Positions 28,972 through 35,469 of a stretch of 35,469 nucleotides of DNA are shown piece after piece; the stretch's first letter is position 1, and each line of letters begins with the position of its first letter. Origin of the DNA: an uncultured Eubacterium sp. (lineage in GTDB: Bacteria; Bacillota; Clostridia; Lachnospirales; Lachnospiraceae). The stretch spans positions 1 to 35,469 of the forward strand of contig USBB01000028.1 in assembly GCA_900552795.1 (NCBI GenBank), given 5' to 3'. The notes under the pieces are model-generated. The model ran no database searches, had not been told where the DNA came from, and saw only the letters and a list, made by a program, of their open reading frames with translations. A program made the translations under genes and the position numbers.

Positions 28972-30138
28972 GTGGAAATTTATGTTGTGCAAAAAGGCGA
29001 TACTGTAGATAAAATAGCATCAGCATATGGAGTATCAAAACAATCGATTATTTACAATAATCAAATATCGGGGCCTGATAACCTGGCAGTAGGTCAGGCA
29101 TTATTGATAGGTGAGGTAAGTCAAGGGGATAAGCCTCAGATATTTGTTAACGGATATGCTTATCCTTTTATCAGCACTTGGGTTTTACAGGAAACGCTTC
29201 CGTATTTATCTACATTGTCAGTATTTTCATACGGATTTACCCCGAATGGAGATTTGGTTGCACCGCAGTTAAACGATATATGGATGACGCAGTCTGCACG
29301 TGCGGCCGGAACGGTTCCGATTCTTACGCTGACTCCGTTTGGTCCTGACGGACAGTTCAATAATATGCTAATCAGTAACCTTATAAATAATGAAGAAGCT
29401 CAAAATAATCTGCTTGGACAGATTGCTGCTGTAATGCAGGAAAAGCAATTCGGCGGAATGGACATTGATTTTGAGTTTATTCTTGCAAGTGACAGAGATG
29501 CGTTTACGTCATTTGTCAAAAAAACAACACAATTTATGAATAATCTGGGATATACGGTGTCTGTGGCACTTGCACCAAAAATATCATCTGAGCAGAGAGG
29601 TCTGTTATATGAGGGTAAGGATTATCGGGCATTGGGAGCCGCAGCAAATTCAGTGCTTCTTATGACATATGAGTGGGGATATACATATGGGCCTCCTATG
29701 GCGGTTGCACCTGTAAATAAAGTCCGCGAAGTTATTGAATATGCGGTTACACAAATACCACGAAATAAAATAGATATGGGAATTCCGAATTACGGCTATG
29801 ACTGGCCGCTTCCGTATGTTCAGGGTGTCACAAAAGCACGAACAATCGGAAATGTGGAAGCTGTGCAGATAGCGGTGAGAGAGGGGGCGCAGATACAATT
29901 TGATGAGGAGTCGCAGAGTCCGTATTTTAATTACAATAAGGGCAATGTGCAGCATGAGGTGTGGTTTGAGGATGTAAGGAGTTTGCAGGCTAAATTTAAT
30001 CTCATAAAAGAATTTGGTTTAAGGGGTGCTGGCTACTGGCAGATTATGAGGTTGTTTCGTGCAAACTGGCTTCTGCTTGCAGAGAATTTTAATAAAGGTT
30101 ATACTCTAAAAAGACAGACTGGACAGAAAAATATATGA
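28972..30138 (+). CDS. LysM-GH18 glycosidase (SleL/YaaH type)
   Basis: A peptidoglycan-binding glycoside hydrolase of 388 residues. A LysM domain covers residues 3-46 (YVVQKGDTVDKIASAYGVS, NLAVGQALLI). A GH18 barrel follows, with the catalytic strand GGMDIDFEFIL (Asp164, Asp166, Glu168). The LysM-GH18 order and absence of a signal peptide are typical of spore-cortex N-acetylglucosaminidases made in the mother cell. GTG 28972 is chosen because AGGAAAG lies five bases upstream and the protein then begins at the LysM; an in-frame TTG at 28921 has no ribosome site. It is followed 16 bases later by a MATE gene. Confidence 0.9.
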   Translation: MEIYVVQKGDTVDKIASAYGVSKQSIIYNNQISGPDNLAVGQALLIGEVSQGDKPQIFVNGYAYPFISTWVLQETLPYLSTLSVFSYGFTPNGDLVAPQLNDIWMTQSARAAGTVPILTLTPFGPDGQFNNMLISNLINNEEAQNNLLGQIAAVMQEKQFGGMDIDFEFILASDRDAFTSFVKKTTQFMNNLGYTVSVALAPKISSEQRGLLYEGKDYRALGAAANSVLLMTYEWGYTYGPPMAVAPVNKVREVIEYAVTQIPRNKIDMGIPNYGYDWPLPYVQGVTKARTIGNVEAVQIAVREGAQIQFDEESQSPYFNYNKGNVQHEVWFEDVRSLQAKFNLIKEFGLRGAGYWQIMRLFRANWLLLAENFNKGYTLKRQTGQKNI

Positions 30139-30154
30139 GGAAAGAGGTTTATAC

Positions 30155-31486
30155 ATGCAGATTCAGTTATCTGAACATTTTACTTATGGGAAATTAATAA
30201 AATTTACAATTCCTACAATTATAATGATGATATTTACATCTATATACGGAGTTGTTGACGGACTGTTTATATCAAATGTGGCCGGAAGCAGTGCATTTGC
30301 ATCGGTTAATCTTATTATGCCGGCTATTATGATATTGGGTTCTATAGGGTTTATGATAGGAACAGGCGGAAGCGCACTGGTTTCCCTTACTCTCGGAATG
30401 GGGGATAAGGAGCGTGCGAACAAAATATTTTCAATGCTTATATATGTTCTTATTATAGCCGGCTTAGTTTTTAGCATAGCCGGATTTTTTGTTATGGAGT
30501 CGATAGCAAAGCTTTTAGGAGCTGATGAGACAACGCTTGAAAACTGTGTTATTTACGGACAGACACTTATGTTCGGACTTACTCCGTTTCTTCTGCAGAA
30601 TGCATTTCAGAGCTTTCTTGTAGTTGCAGAACGCCCTAAAATGGGACTTGTTATATCTTTGATATGCGGTGTTACAAATATGGTGCTTGACTTTTTATTT
30701 GTATATGTATTTAAGTGGGGGGTATTTGGTGCGGCATTTGCGACGGGAATAAGCCAGTTTATAGGAAGTATAGTTCCTGTTATATATTTCTTAAGGCCGA
30801 ATAAAAGTCCGCTCAGGCTTGTTAAAACAACTATAAAAATGTCATATCTTATAAAAACATGTACCAACGGTTCAAGTGAAATGCTTACAAACCTTTCGCT
30901 TTCACTGGTAAATATGCTTTATAATATACAGCTTATAAAGCTTGCAGGCTCTGACGGAGTAGTTGCCTATGGAATAATTATGTATGTGGGATTTATATTT
31001 GCCGCAACATATATAGGCTATTCGATAGGAGCTGCGCCTATAGTCGGTTATCATTATGGAGCAGGCAATATTAAAGAACTTAAAAGTCTTTTGAAGAAGA
31101 GTGTTATTCTGCTTGCAGTTTCATCAATAGTTCTTACCGGGATTGCAGAGATATTAGCATCTCCTCTTGCCGGAGTATTTGTAAGCTATGATAAAAATCT
31201 TCTTGATATGACTACGGTAGCAATAAGAATATATGTTATATCATATATCTTTGCGGGATTTAATATATTTGCGTCGGCATTTTTTACGGCCTTGAACAAT
31301 GGCTTTATATCTGCGCTGATATCATTTTTAAGAACGCTTGTTTTTCAGGTATTAATGATTTATCTTCTTCCATATTTCTGGGAGCTTGAAGGAATCTGGA
31401 TGTCAGTTATATTTGCAGAAGTATTGTCACTCATTGTGAGTGCTGTATGTTTCATCATAAACAGAAAGAAATATCAATACTTTTGA
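30155..31486 (+). CDS. MATE-family efflux protein
   Basis: The third MATE exporter of the window, 443 residues with about 12 helices. It starts LSEHFTYGKLIKFTIPTIIMMIFTSIYGVVDGLF and has GTGGSALVSLTLGMGDKERANKIFS, FQSFLVVAERPKMGLVIS and NMVLDFLFVYVFKWGVFGAAFATG. The VVDGLFISN and GTGGSALVS segments place it in the MepA-like branch, apart from the two upstream MATE genes. GAGG precedes ATG 30155 by seven bases. It is cotranscribed with the LysM-GH18 gene, as judged by the 16-base gap. Substrate is unknown. Confidence 0.93.
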   Translation: MQIQLSEHFTYGKLIKFTIPTIIMMIFTSIYGVVDGLFISNVAGSSAFASVNLIMPAIMILGSIGFMIGTGGSALVSLTLGMGDKERANKIFSMLIYVLIIAGLVFSIAGFFVMESIAKLLGADETTLENCVIYGQTLMFGLTPFLLQNAFQSFLVVAERPKMGLVISLICGVTNMVLDFLFVYVFKWGVFGAAFATGISQFIGSIVPVIYFLRPNKSPLRLVKTTIKMSYLIKTCTNGSSEMLTNLSLSLVNMLYNIQLIKLAGSDGVVAYGIIMYVGFIFAATYIGYSIGAAPIVGYHYGAGNIKELKSLLKKSVILLAVSSIVLTGIAEILASPLAGVFVSYDKNLLDMTTVAIRIYVISYIFAGFNIFASAFFTALNNGFISALISFLRTLVFQVLMIYLLPYFWELEGIWMSVIFAEVLSLIVSAVCFIINRKKYQYF

Positions 31487-31496
31487 GATTGTGGGA

Positions 31497-31532
31497 GTGA
31501 AGGTGCATTATATAAGCATCTTCACTTTTTTT
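31497..31532 (+). terminator. Terminator after the third MATE gene
   Basis: GTGAAGGTGC (31497-31506) and GCATCTTCAC (31516-31525) pair with one G-U around ATTATATAA, followed by seven T. It lies 11 bases after the stop codon. Confidence 0.88.
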
Positions 31533-31544
31533 GTTTTCGCGCGC

Positions 31545-31570
31545 TTAAGATTGCGTTTGCGCAATCTTAA
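31545..31570. repeat. Second hairpin, TTAAGATTGCG / CGCAATCTTAA
   Basis: Perfect 11-base arms around TTTG follow the terminator. The core ATTGCG-CGCAAT with TTAAG also occurs near 4888-4905, upstream of the first MATE gene, so this is probably a short dispersed hairpin. An extended -10 (TGTTATAAT at 31603-31611) for the kinase gene follows. Confidence 0.55.
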
Positions 31571-31667
31571 TTTAAATCTTTACTGTTTCTTTACCGCTAT
31601 GATGTTATAATCACCATTGTTTGAAAAATGTAAAAATTATGTTAATTAATAACAGAGGAGATAAATA

Positions 31668-32732
31668 ATGAAACAGATATATACAACAATTAAAAATGTA
31701 CTATATACTGCGGGCATTTTAGTCGTATTTTTTATTATTGGTCTTATACTTGAGAAAATTTTTGAGGCAGATGCGCTTGTACCGGCAATATTTACGCTTG
31801 GCGTATTTATTATTTCGCTGATTACGGACGGATTTATATATGGTATAGCCGCTTCATTTTTAAGCGTTATGGCACTTAATTTTGCATTTACATTTCCGTA
31901 TTTTAAATTTAATTTCAGCATACGGGAAAATATTTTATCTGCTGTAATAATGCTCATTATAACGATAATTTCCAGTACGCTGATTACAAAAGTAAAGCAG
32001 CAGGAAAAGATGAAAGCGGAAACTGCAAAGGAAAAAATGAGAGCAAATCTGCTGCGTGCAGTCTCGCATGATTTACGGACACCGCTTACGACGATTTACG
32101 GGTCAAGCTCCGCAATAATTAACCAGTACGACAGTCTTTCAAAGGAACAGCTGCTTGAGCTTGCAAACGGTATAAATGAAGATGCACAGTGGCTTGTGGG
32201 AATGGTAGAAAATCTGCTGTCAGTTACAAAGATTGACAGTGACGGAGTAAAGCTTATAAAGACACCGATAGTTTTGGAAGAGTTGATTGATACGATACTT
32301 ATAAGATTTAAGAAACGCTATCCTAATCAGAAAATAAATGTCGATATACCGGAAAGTTTCGTAAGCATACCTATGGACGCAGTTTTAATAGAGCAAGTTA
32401 TGTTAAATATACTTGAAAATGCAAGACAACACGCAGTAGGCATGACAGAGATAACAATTAAGGTATTTTTGTTGGGAAATGAGGCAATATTTGAAATTTC
32501 AGATGATGGATGCGGTATTCCAAAGGATAGGCTGGAAGGCATCTTTACAGGATATTTTGAGAAAAAGGAAGCTCCGGCAGATAATCAAAAGAGCAGTATG
32601 GGAATAGGATTGTCGGTTTGTGCGTCAATAATAAAGGCTCATGATGGCACTATAAGTGTTGAAAACAGAAAAACAGGAGGCTGCTGTTTTAGATTTTCAT
32701 TAAGTATGGAGGAAACTGGTGATGAGCAATAA
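31668..32732 (+). CDS. KdpD-like sensor histidine kinase without the N-terminal KdpD domains
   Basis: A 354-residue membrane kinase. Residues about 12-105 hold four membrane helices resembling the DUF4118 sensor of KdpD (TDGFIYGIAASFLSVMALNFAFTFPYF). The HisKA phosphoacceptor is His134 in RAVSHDLRTPL, and the ATPase domain has NILENARQHA (N box), DDGCGIP (G1) and MGIGLSVC (G2). The universal-stress and KdpD ATP-binding domains of full KdpD (about 900 residues) are absent. GGAG precedes ATG 31668. The stop overlaps the response-regulator start by 11 bases. It probably senses a membrane or ion signal and phosphorylates the next gene's product. Confidence 0.92.
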   Translation: MKQIYTTIKNVLYTAGILVVFFIIGLILEKIFEADALVPAIFTLGVFIISLITDGFIYGIAASFLSVMALNFAFTFPYFKFNFSIRENILSAVIMLIITIISSTLITKVKQQEKMKAETAKEKMRANLLRAVSHDLRTPLTTIYGSSSAIINQYDSLSKEQLLELANGINEDAQWLVGMVENLLSVTKIDSDGVKLIKTPIVLEELIDTILIRFKKRYPNQKINVDIPESFVSIPMDAVLIEQVMLNILENARQHAVGMTEITIKVFLLGNEAIFEISDDGCGIPKDRLEGIFTGYFEKKEAPADNQKSSMGIGLSVCASIIKAHDGTISVENRKTGGCCFRFSLSMEETGDEQ

Positions 32733-33426
32733 GTACAAGATTTTGATAGTTGAAGATGATACTAATATCTCGAATTTTGTCAAAACAATTTTAGAAACAA
32801 GCGGATATCAGGTTATAAGGGCAAATAACGGAAAAGAAGGGCAGATGATGTTTTTATCTCATTCTCCTGATATTGTTATCTTAGATTTGGGCCTGCCTGA
32901 TATGGACGGTATTGATTTTATAAGATCAGCGAATAATAAATCGGATATATCGATCATTGTCCTGTCTGCGCGTGCAGATGAAAAGGATAAGGTTGAGGCA
33001 CTTGATTTAGGGGCAAGCGATTATATTACAAAGCCTTTCGGGACTGAAGAGCTTTTGGCGAGAGTGAGGGCAGCGTTAAGAAACAGCAGGCTGCGCAGCG
33101 GAAGTGATGAGCAGGCAGACAGCAGATTCTGTGTAAAGGATATGGTCATAGATTATGACAGACGTACAGTTATGGTATCTGATAAAAATATAAAGTTTAC
33201 CCAGACGGAGTACAATATTGTTGAGACGCTTTCAATGCGCCCCGGAAGAGTATTTACATATTCTGAAATCATAAAAAAGGTCTGGGGGTATTCTGATTCG
33301 GGAAGTATTAAAAAGCTTCAGGTAAATATGGCAAACATAAGGAAAAAACTTGGTGAAAAGCCGGGAGAGAATCGTTACATTTCAAATGAACTCGGCGTCG
33401 GATACAGAATGACAGGAGAGAATTAA
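32722..33426 (+). CDS. KdpE-like OmpR-family response regulator
   Basis: A 234-residue regulator. The receiver domain (1-120) has Asp12/Asp13, phosphoacceptor Asp55 in VILDLGLPDMDG, and Lys in YITKPFG. The OmpR winged helix follows (FTQTEYNIVETLSMRPGRVFTYSEIIKKVWGYS and ELGVGYRM). LGLPDMDGIDFI and the VWG..D motif match KdpE. ATG 32722 overlaps the kinase gene. Neither kdpFABC nor a Trk/Ktr uptake gene is present; the next gene is a Na/phosphate cotransporter, 43 bases downstream. Confidence 0.93.
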   Translation: MSNKYKILIVEDDTNISNFVKTILETSGYQVIRANNGKEGQMMFLSHSPDIVILDLGLPDMDGIDFIRSANNKSDISIIVLSARADEKDKVEALDLGASDYITKPFGTEELLARVRAALRNSRLRSGSDEQADSRFCVKDMVIDYDRRTVMVSDKNIKFTQTEYNIVETLSMRPGRVFTYSEIIKKVWGYSDSGSIKKLQVNMANIRKKLGEKPGENRYISNELGVGYRMTGEN

Positions 33427-33469
33427 AGAATAAGATAAAAGTGTAAAAAGCACAGAAATGAGGAATTGT

Positions 33470-35116
33470 ATGGAATTAAAAGATATTATGGGACTTCTTG
33501 GAGGTCTTGCTCTGTTTTTATACGGAATGCAGATGATGAGCAGCGGTATGGAGGCAGCTGCCGGAAACAAAATGAAAAGTATACTTGAAAAGCTTACTGC
33601 CAACCGCTTTTTAGGAGTTTTGGTTGGTGCGGCAATAACAGCAGTTATACAGTCGTCATCTGCAACAACGGTTATGGTTGTCGGTTTTGTTAATTCTGGA
33701 ATTATGAATTTGCGCCAGGCAGTATGGATAATCATGGGTGCAAATATCGGTACTACTATCACAGGACAGCTTATAGCTTTAGATGTGGGAGAGATAGCTC
33801 CGTTAGTAGCATTTCTTGGTGTAGCGGTTATTGTATTTACCAAAAATGATAAACTTCATCATATAGGGAATATCTGCGCCGGTTTAGGTGTGCTTTTTAT
33901 CGGTATGGATATGATGGGTGCAGCGATGAAACCGCTCGGAAATTCTCCTGAATTTGTAAATCTTCTTACTGAATTTGAAAATCCGCTTCTTGGTATTTTG
34001 GCAGGTATGGTATTTACTGCGCTTATACAGTCATCATCAGCCTCAGTCGGTATTCTTCAGGCTTTGGCAGGCAGTGGCGTAATCGGTCTTAACAGTGCTG
34101 CATTTGTGCTGTTCGGACAAAATATTGGTACTTGTGTGACAGCACTTCTTGCTTCAATAGGTACAAACCGTAATGCTAAGAGAACAACTATTATACATAT
34201 ATCCTTTAACGTTATAGGAACAGTTATATTTACTCTTTTGTGTATATTTACACCGCTTGTTTCCTTTATGCAGAATATCACTCCTGATAATGCCCCGGCA
34301 CAGATTGCAAATCTGCATACATTATTTAATGTTGTGACAACAATTATTTTAATACCATTTGGCGGTGTTTTGGCAGCATTTTCTGAAAAGATGTTAAAGG
34401 ATAAGCCGGAAGACGACGAAGAGGTGTCTTTACAGTACATTTCCAATATAAGAAACATAAATGAGGAAAAGCTTGGAGTCTCTGCAATAGGAATGGTGAC
34501 TGTAAAAAACGAAATATTGCGTATGCTTGGAATGGCAAAAGAAAATGTGCGCATGGCATTTGAGACTTTTGAACATAATGATACAGAAAAGTTTGAAGAA
34601 ATAAAGAAAAGAGAAGATTATGTAGATTTCTTAAATAAAGAAATTGCAGGATATATTTCAAGAGCAATAACGCATGAAAGAACAGAGCAGGGAAGCAAGG
34701 CATTTAATTCTTTCTACACGATTGCAGGCAATATTGAAAGAATAAGTGACCATGCATTAAATGTTGCAGAGTATGCACAGACTATAGATGCAAAGAATAT
34801 CAGGCTTTCTGATACGGCAACAGATGAGATTGGCAAAATTAAAGAAATATGCGATAAGCTTTTGGGCAAACTTTGTGATTGCAGCGGAAATGTGCTTGAC
34901 TGGTACAAAGAGATTGCCTGTATGGAGCAGCATATTGATGACATGACAAAAGAGTACAGAGATAATATGTTTGAAAGAATTCAGAACGGAACATGTTCTG
35001 ATGAGGGAAGTATTCTTTTCTCAGAAATGCTTACTGATTTTGAAAGAATCGGAGACCATGGTCTTAACATAGCAGATGAGATAGTAAAGAACCAAAAGAC
35101 AGTGGACTTTGTATAA
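33470..35116 (+). CDS. Na+/phosphate cotransporter (NptA/PNaS family) with PhoU-like C-terminus
   Basis: A 548-residue protein. The N-terminal 310 residues are the PNaS transporter: two inverted repeats each with a QSSSA motif (VIQSSSATTVMVVGFV and LIQSSSASVGILQAL), the paired GANIGTTITG and GQNIGTCVTA, and about eight helices. Residues about 345-545 are helical and PhoU-like, with IERISDHALNVAEYA and ERIGDHGLNIADE, the usual metal-cluster motifs. ATG 33470 follows AGGA by five bases; ATG 33458 is upstream but poorly placed. It imports phosphate with sodium, and the PhoU part may regulate flux. It lies directly after the KdpDE-like genes and may be in their transcript. Confidence 0.94.
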   Translation: MELKDIMGLLGGLALFLYGMQMMSSGMEAAAGNKMKSILEKLTANRFLGVLVGAAITAVIQSSSATTVMVVGFVNSGIMNLRQAVWIIMGANIGTTITGQLIALDVGEIAPLVAFLGVAVIVFTKNDKLHHIGNICAGLGVLFIGMDMMGAAMKPLGNSPEFVNLLTEFENPLLGILAGMVFTALIQSSSASVGILQALAGSGVIGLNSAAFVLFGQNIGTCVTALLASIGTNRNAKRTTIIHISFNVIGTVIFTLLCIFTPLVSFMQNITPDNAPAQIANLHTLFNVVTTIILIPFGGVLAAFSEKMLKDKPEDDEEVSLQYISNIRNINEEKLGVSAIGMVTVKNEILRMLGMAKENVRMAFETFEHNDTEKFEEIKKREDYVDFLNKEIAGYISRAITHERTEQGSKAFNSFYTIAGNIERISDHALNVAEYAQTIDAKNIRLSDTATDEIGKIKEICDKLLGKLCDCSGNVLDWYKEIACMEQHIDDMTKEYRDNMFERIQNGTCSDEGSILFSEMLTDFERIGDHGLNIADEIVKNQKTVDFV

Positions 35117-35123
35117 AAACAGG

Positions 35124-35152
35124 TTTAAAAACGCGATATTCTATGCTACAAT
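35124..35152 (+). promoter_or_regulatory. Promoter of the DUF6472-like gene
   Basis: TTTAAA (35124-35129), 17 bases, TACAAT (35147-35152) preceded by TGC, an extended -10. The leader before the start codon is about 60 bases and T-rich. Confidence 0.65.
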
Positions 35153-35220
35153 ACATATAACATTTAGTTTTATGTTTTAGATTTTATGTTTAAGTTTTAT
35201 TGTTAAAAGGAGTACAGTGA

Positions 35221-35403
35221 GTGTCAGGTCAGGTAAGTTGTGATTATTGTAATAATCTTGTATATGACGAAGAATTAGAAGAGTATGTGTGTGATGTTAA
35301 CATGGATGAGGATGATTATGCCAGACTTATGAGTTCTTCGTATAAGAACTGTCCTTATTATCAAAGCAATGATGAATATAAAATAGTAAGACATCAGATG
35401 TAG
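35221..35403 (+). CDS. Small Cys-containing protein, DUF6472-like
   Basis: A 60-residue soluble acidic protein: SCDYCNNLVYDEELEEYVCDVNMDEDDYARLM, then NCPYYQSNDEYKIVRHQM. The Cys pattern C7xxC10...C24...C44 and the sequence fit from memory the small clostridial family DUF6472, of unknown function. Four Cys suggest a zinc site. The start is GTG 35221, eight bases after AAAAGGAG. It has its own promoter after the phosphate transporter and is followed by an inverted repeat. Its CPYYQ resembles the CPFYQ of the small Cys-rich protein at 4463. Confidence 0.82.
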   Translation: MSGQVSCDYCNNLVYDEELEEYVCDVNMDEDDYARLMSSSYKNCPYYQSNDEYKIVRHQM

Positions 35404-35425
35404 TATTTTGTGCAGAATGGAGATA

Positions 35426-35462
35426 GTGTGAAAAATCATGTTGATACGATGATTTTTCACAC
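35426..35462. repeat. Fourteen-base inverted repeat at the window edge
   Basis: GTGTGAAAAATCAT (35426-35439) and ATGATTTTTCACAC (35449-35462) pair perfectly around a nine-base loop. The T run lies inside the stem and no T tail follows within the window. It is either a terminator of the small gene or the end of a repeat that continues beyond the edge. Confidence 0.6.
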
Positions 35463-35469
35463 AGCTATT

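Noticed and set aside
31668..33426. Canonical kdp potassium operon
   Set aside because: The kinase lacks KdpD N-terminal domains and no kdpFABC genes are present, so only KdpDE-like is claimed.

Overview
The window looks like chromosomal DNA of a low-GC, anaerobic Firmicute, most likely Lachnospiraceae and possibly a pectin-degrading Lachnospira-type gut bacterium. The placement is inferred from AT-rich composition, strong GGAGG-type ribosome binding sites, anaerobe genes (rubredoxin, hemerythrin, ferrous-iron Feo uptake), a sortase-anchored pectate lyase, a pectinesterase-like surface protein, and small clostridial Cys-rich proteins. No rRNA, tRNA, CRISPR array, complete insertion sequence or prophage is visible.

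Layout. 1-2.4 kb is decayed accessory DNA: an endonuclease/exonuclease/phosphatase-family pseudogene with two poly-A frameshifts, a possible 29-codon NUDIX remnant, and a Fic gene cut by one in-frame TAA. 2.4-4.1 kb (minus) is an oxygen-defence group: hemerythrin, rubredoxin, and a flavin reductase-rubredoxin fusion behind a structured leader. 4.4-7.7 kb has a small Cys-rich protein and two convergent MATE exporters whose stop codons abut. 7.8-9.7 kb (minus) is a GntR-ATPase-permease operon of the YtrA type. 9.9-13.6 kb has the pectinesterase-like protein and an AraC regulator. 13.8-16.6 kb is a MarR-aldehyde dehydrogenase-DegV operon with two mirrored operators. 16.8-19.4 kb is feoA-feoB-small Cys protein, with matching palindromic boxes before feoA and before feoB. 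19.5-21.4 kb is xanthine salvage (xpt and a permease). 21.7-23.8 kb is a PL1 pectate lyase with a Thr/Pro repeat stalk and a VPATG sortase signal. 24-25 kb is an SdpR/SdpI-like pair. 25-27.2 kb (minus) is an arsenic operon (arsR, permease, thioredoxin-like, arsC). 27.28-27.58 kb is a non-coding element made almost entirely of nested hairpins. 27.6-31.5 kb has an HD/metallo-beta-lactamase fusion, a LysM-GH18 protein and a third MATE exporter. 31.7-35.4 kb has a KdpDE-like two-component pair followed by a Na/phosphate cotransporter with a PhoU-like tail and a small DUF6472-like protein.

How the genes fit together. The lyase and the pectinesterase-like protein would act on pectin at the cell surface, and the AraC protein is a plausible regulator. 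Iron uptake, rubredoxin/hemerythrin and xanthine salvage are housekeeping functions for an anaerobe. MATE exporters, the ABC operon, SdpI, the ars operon and KdpDE handle stress and export. Most transcription units carry a readable sigma-A-type promoter, and several carry a palindromic operator that fits the first gene.

The best candidate for something undescribed is the 299-base element at 27285-27583. It has three multi-hairpin blocks and a terminal hairpin block, repeated ATGGTATAAT junctions, identical 15-base ends and a perfect 17-base tandem duplication. It could be a dispersed palindromic repeat, a structured RNA or a promoter-bearing cassette. All assignments were made by reading the sequence; no database search was run.
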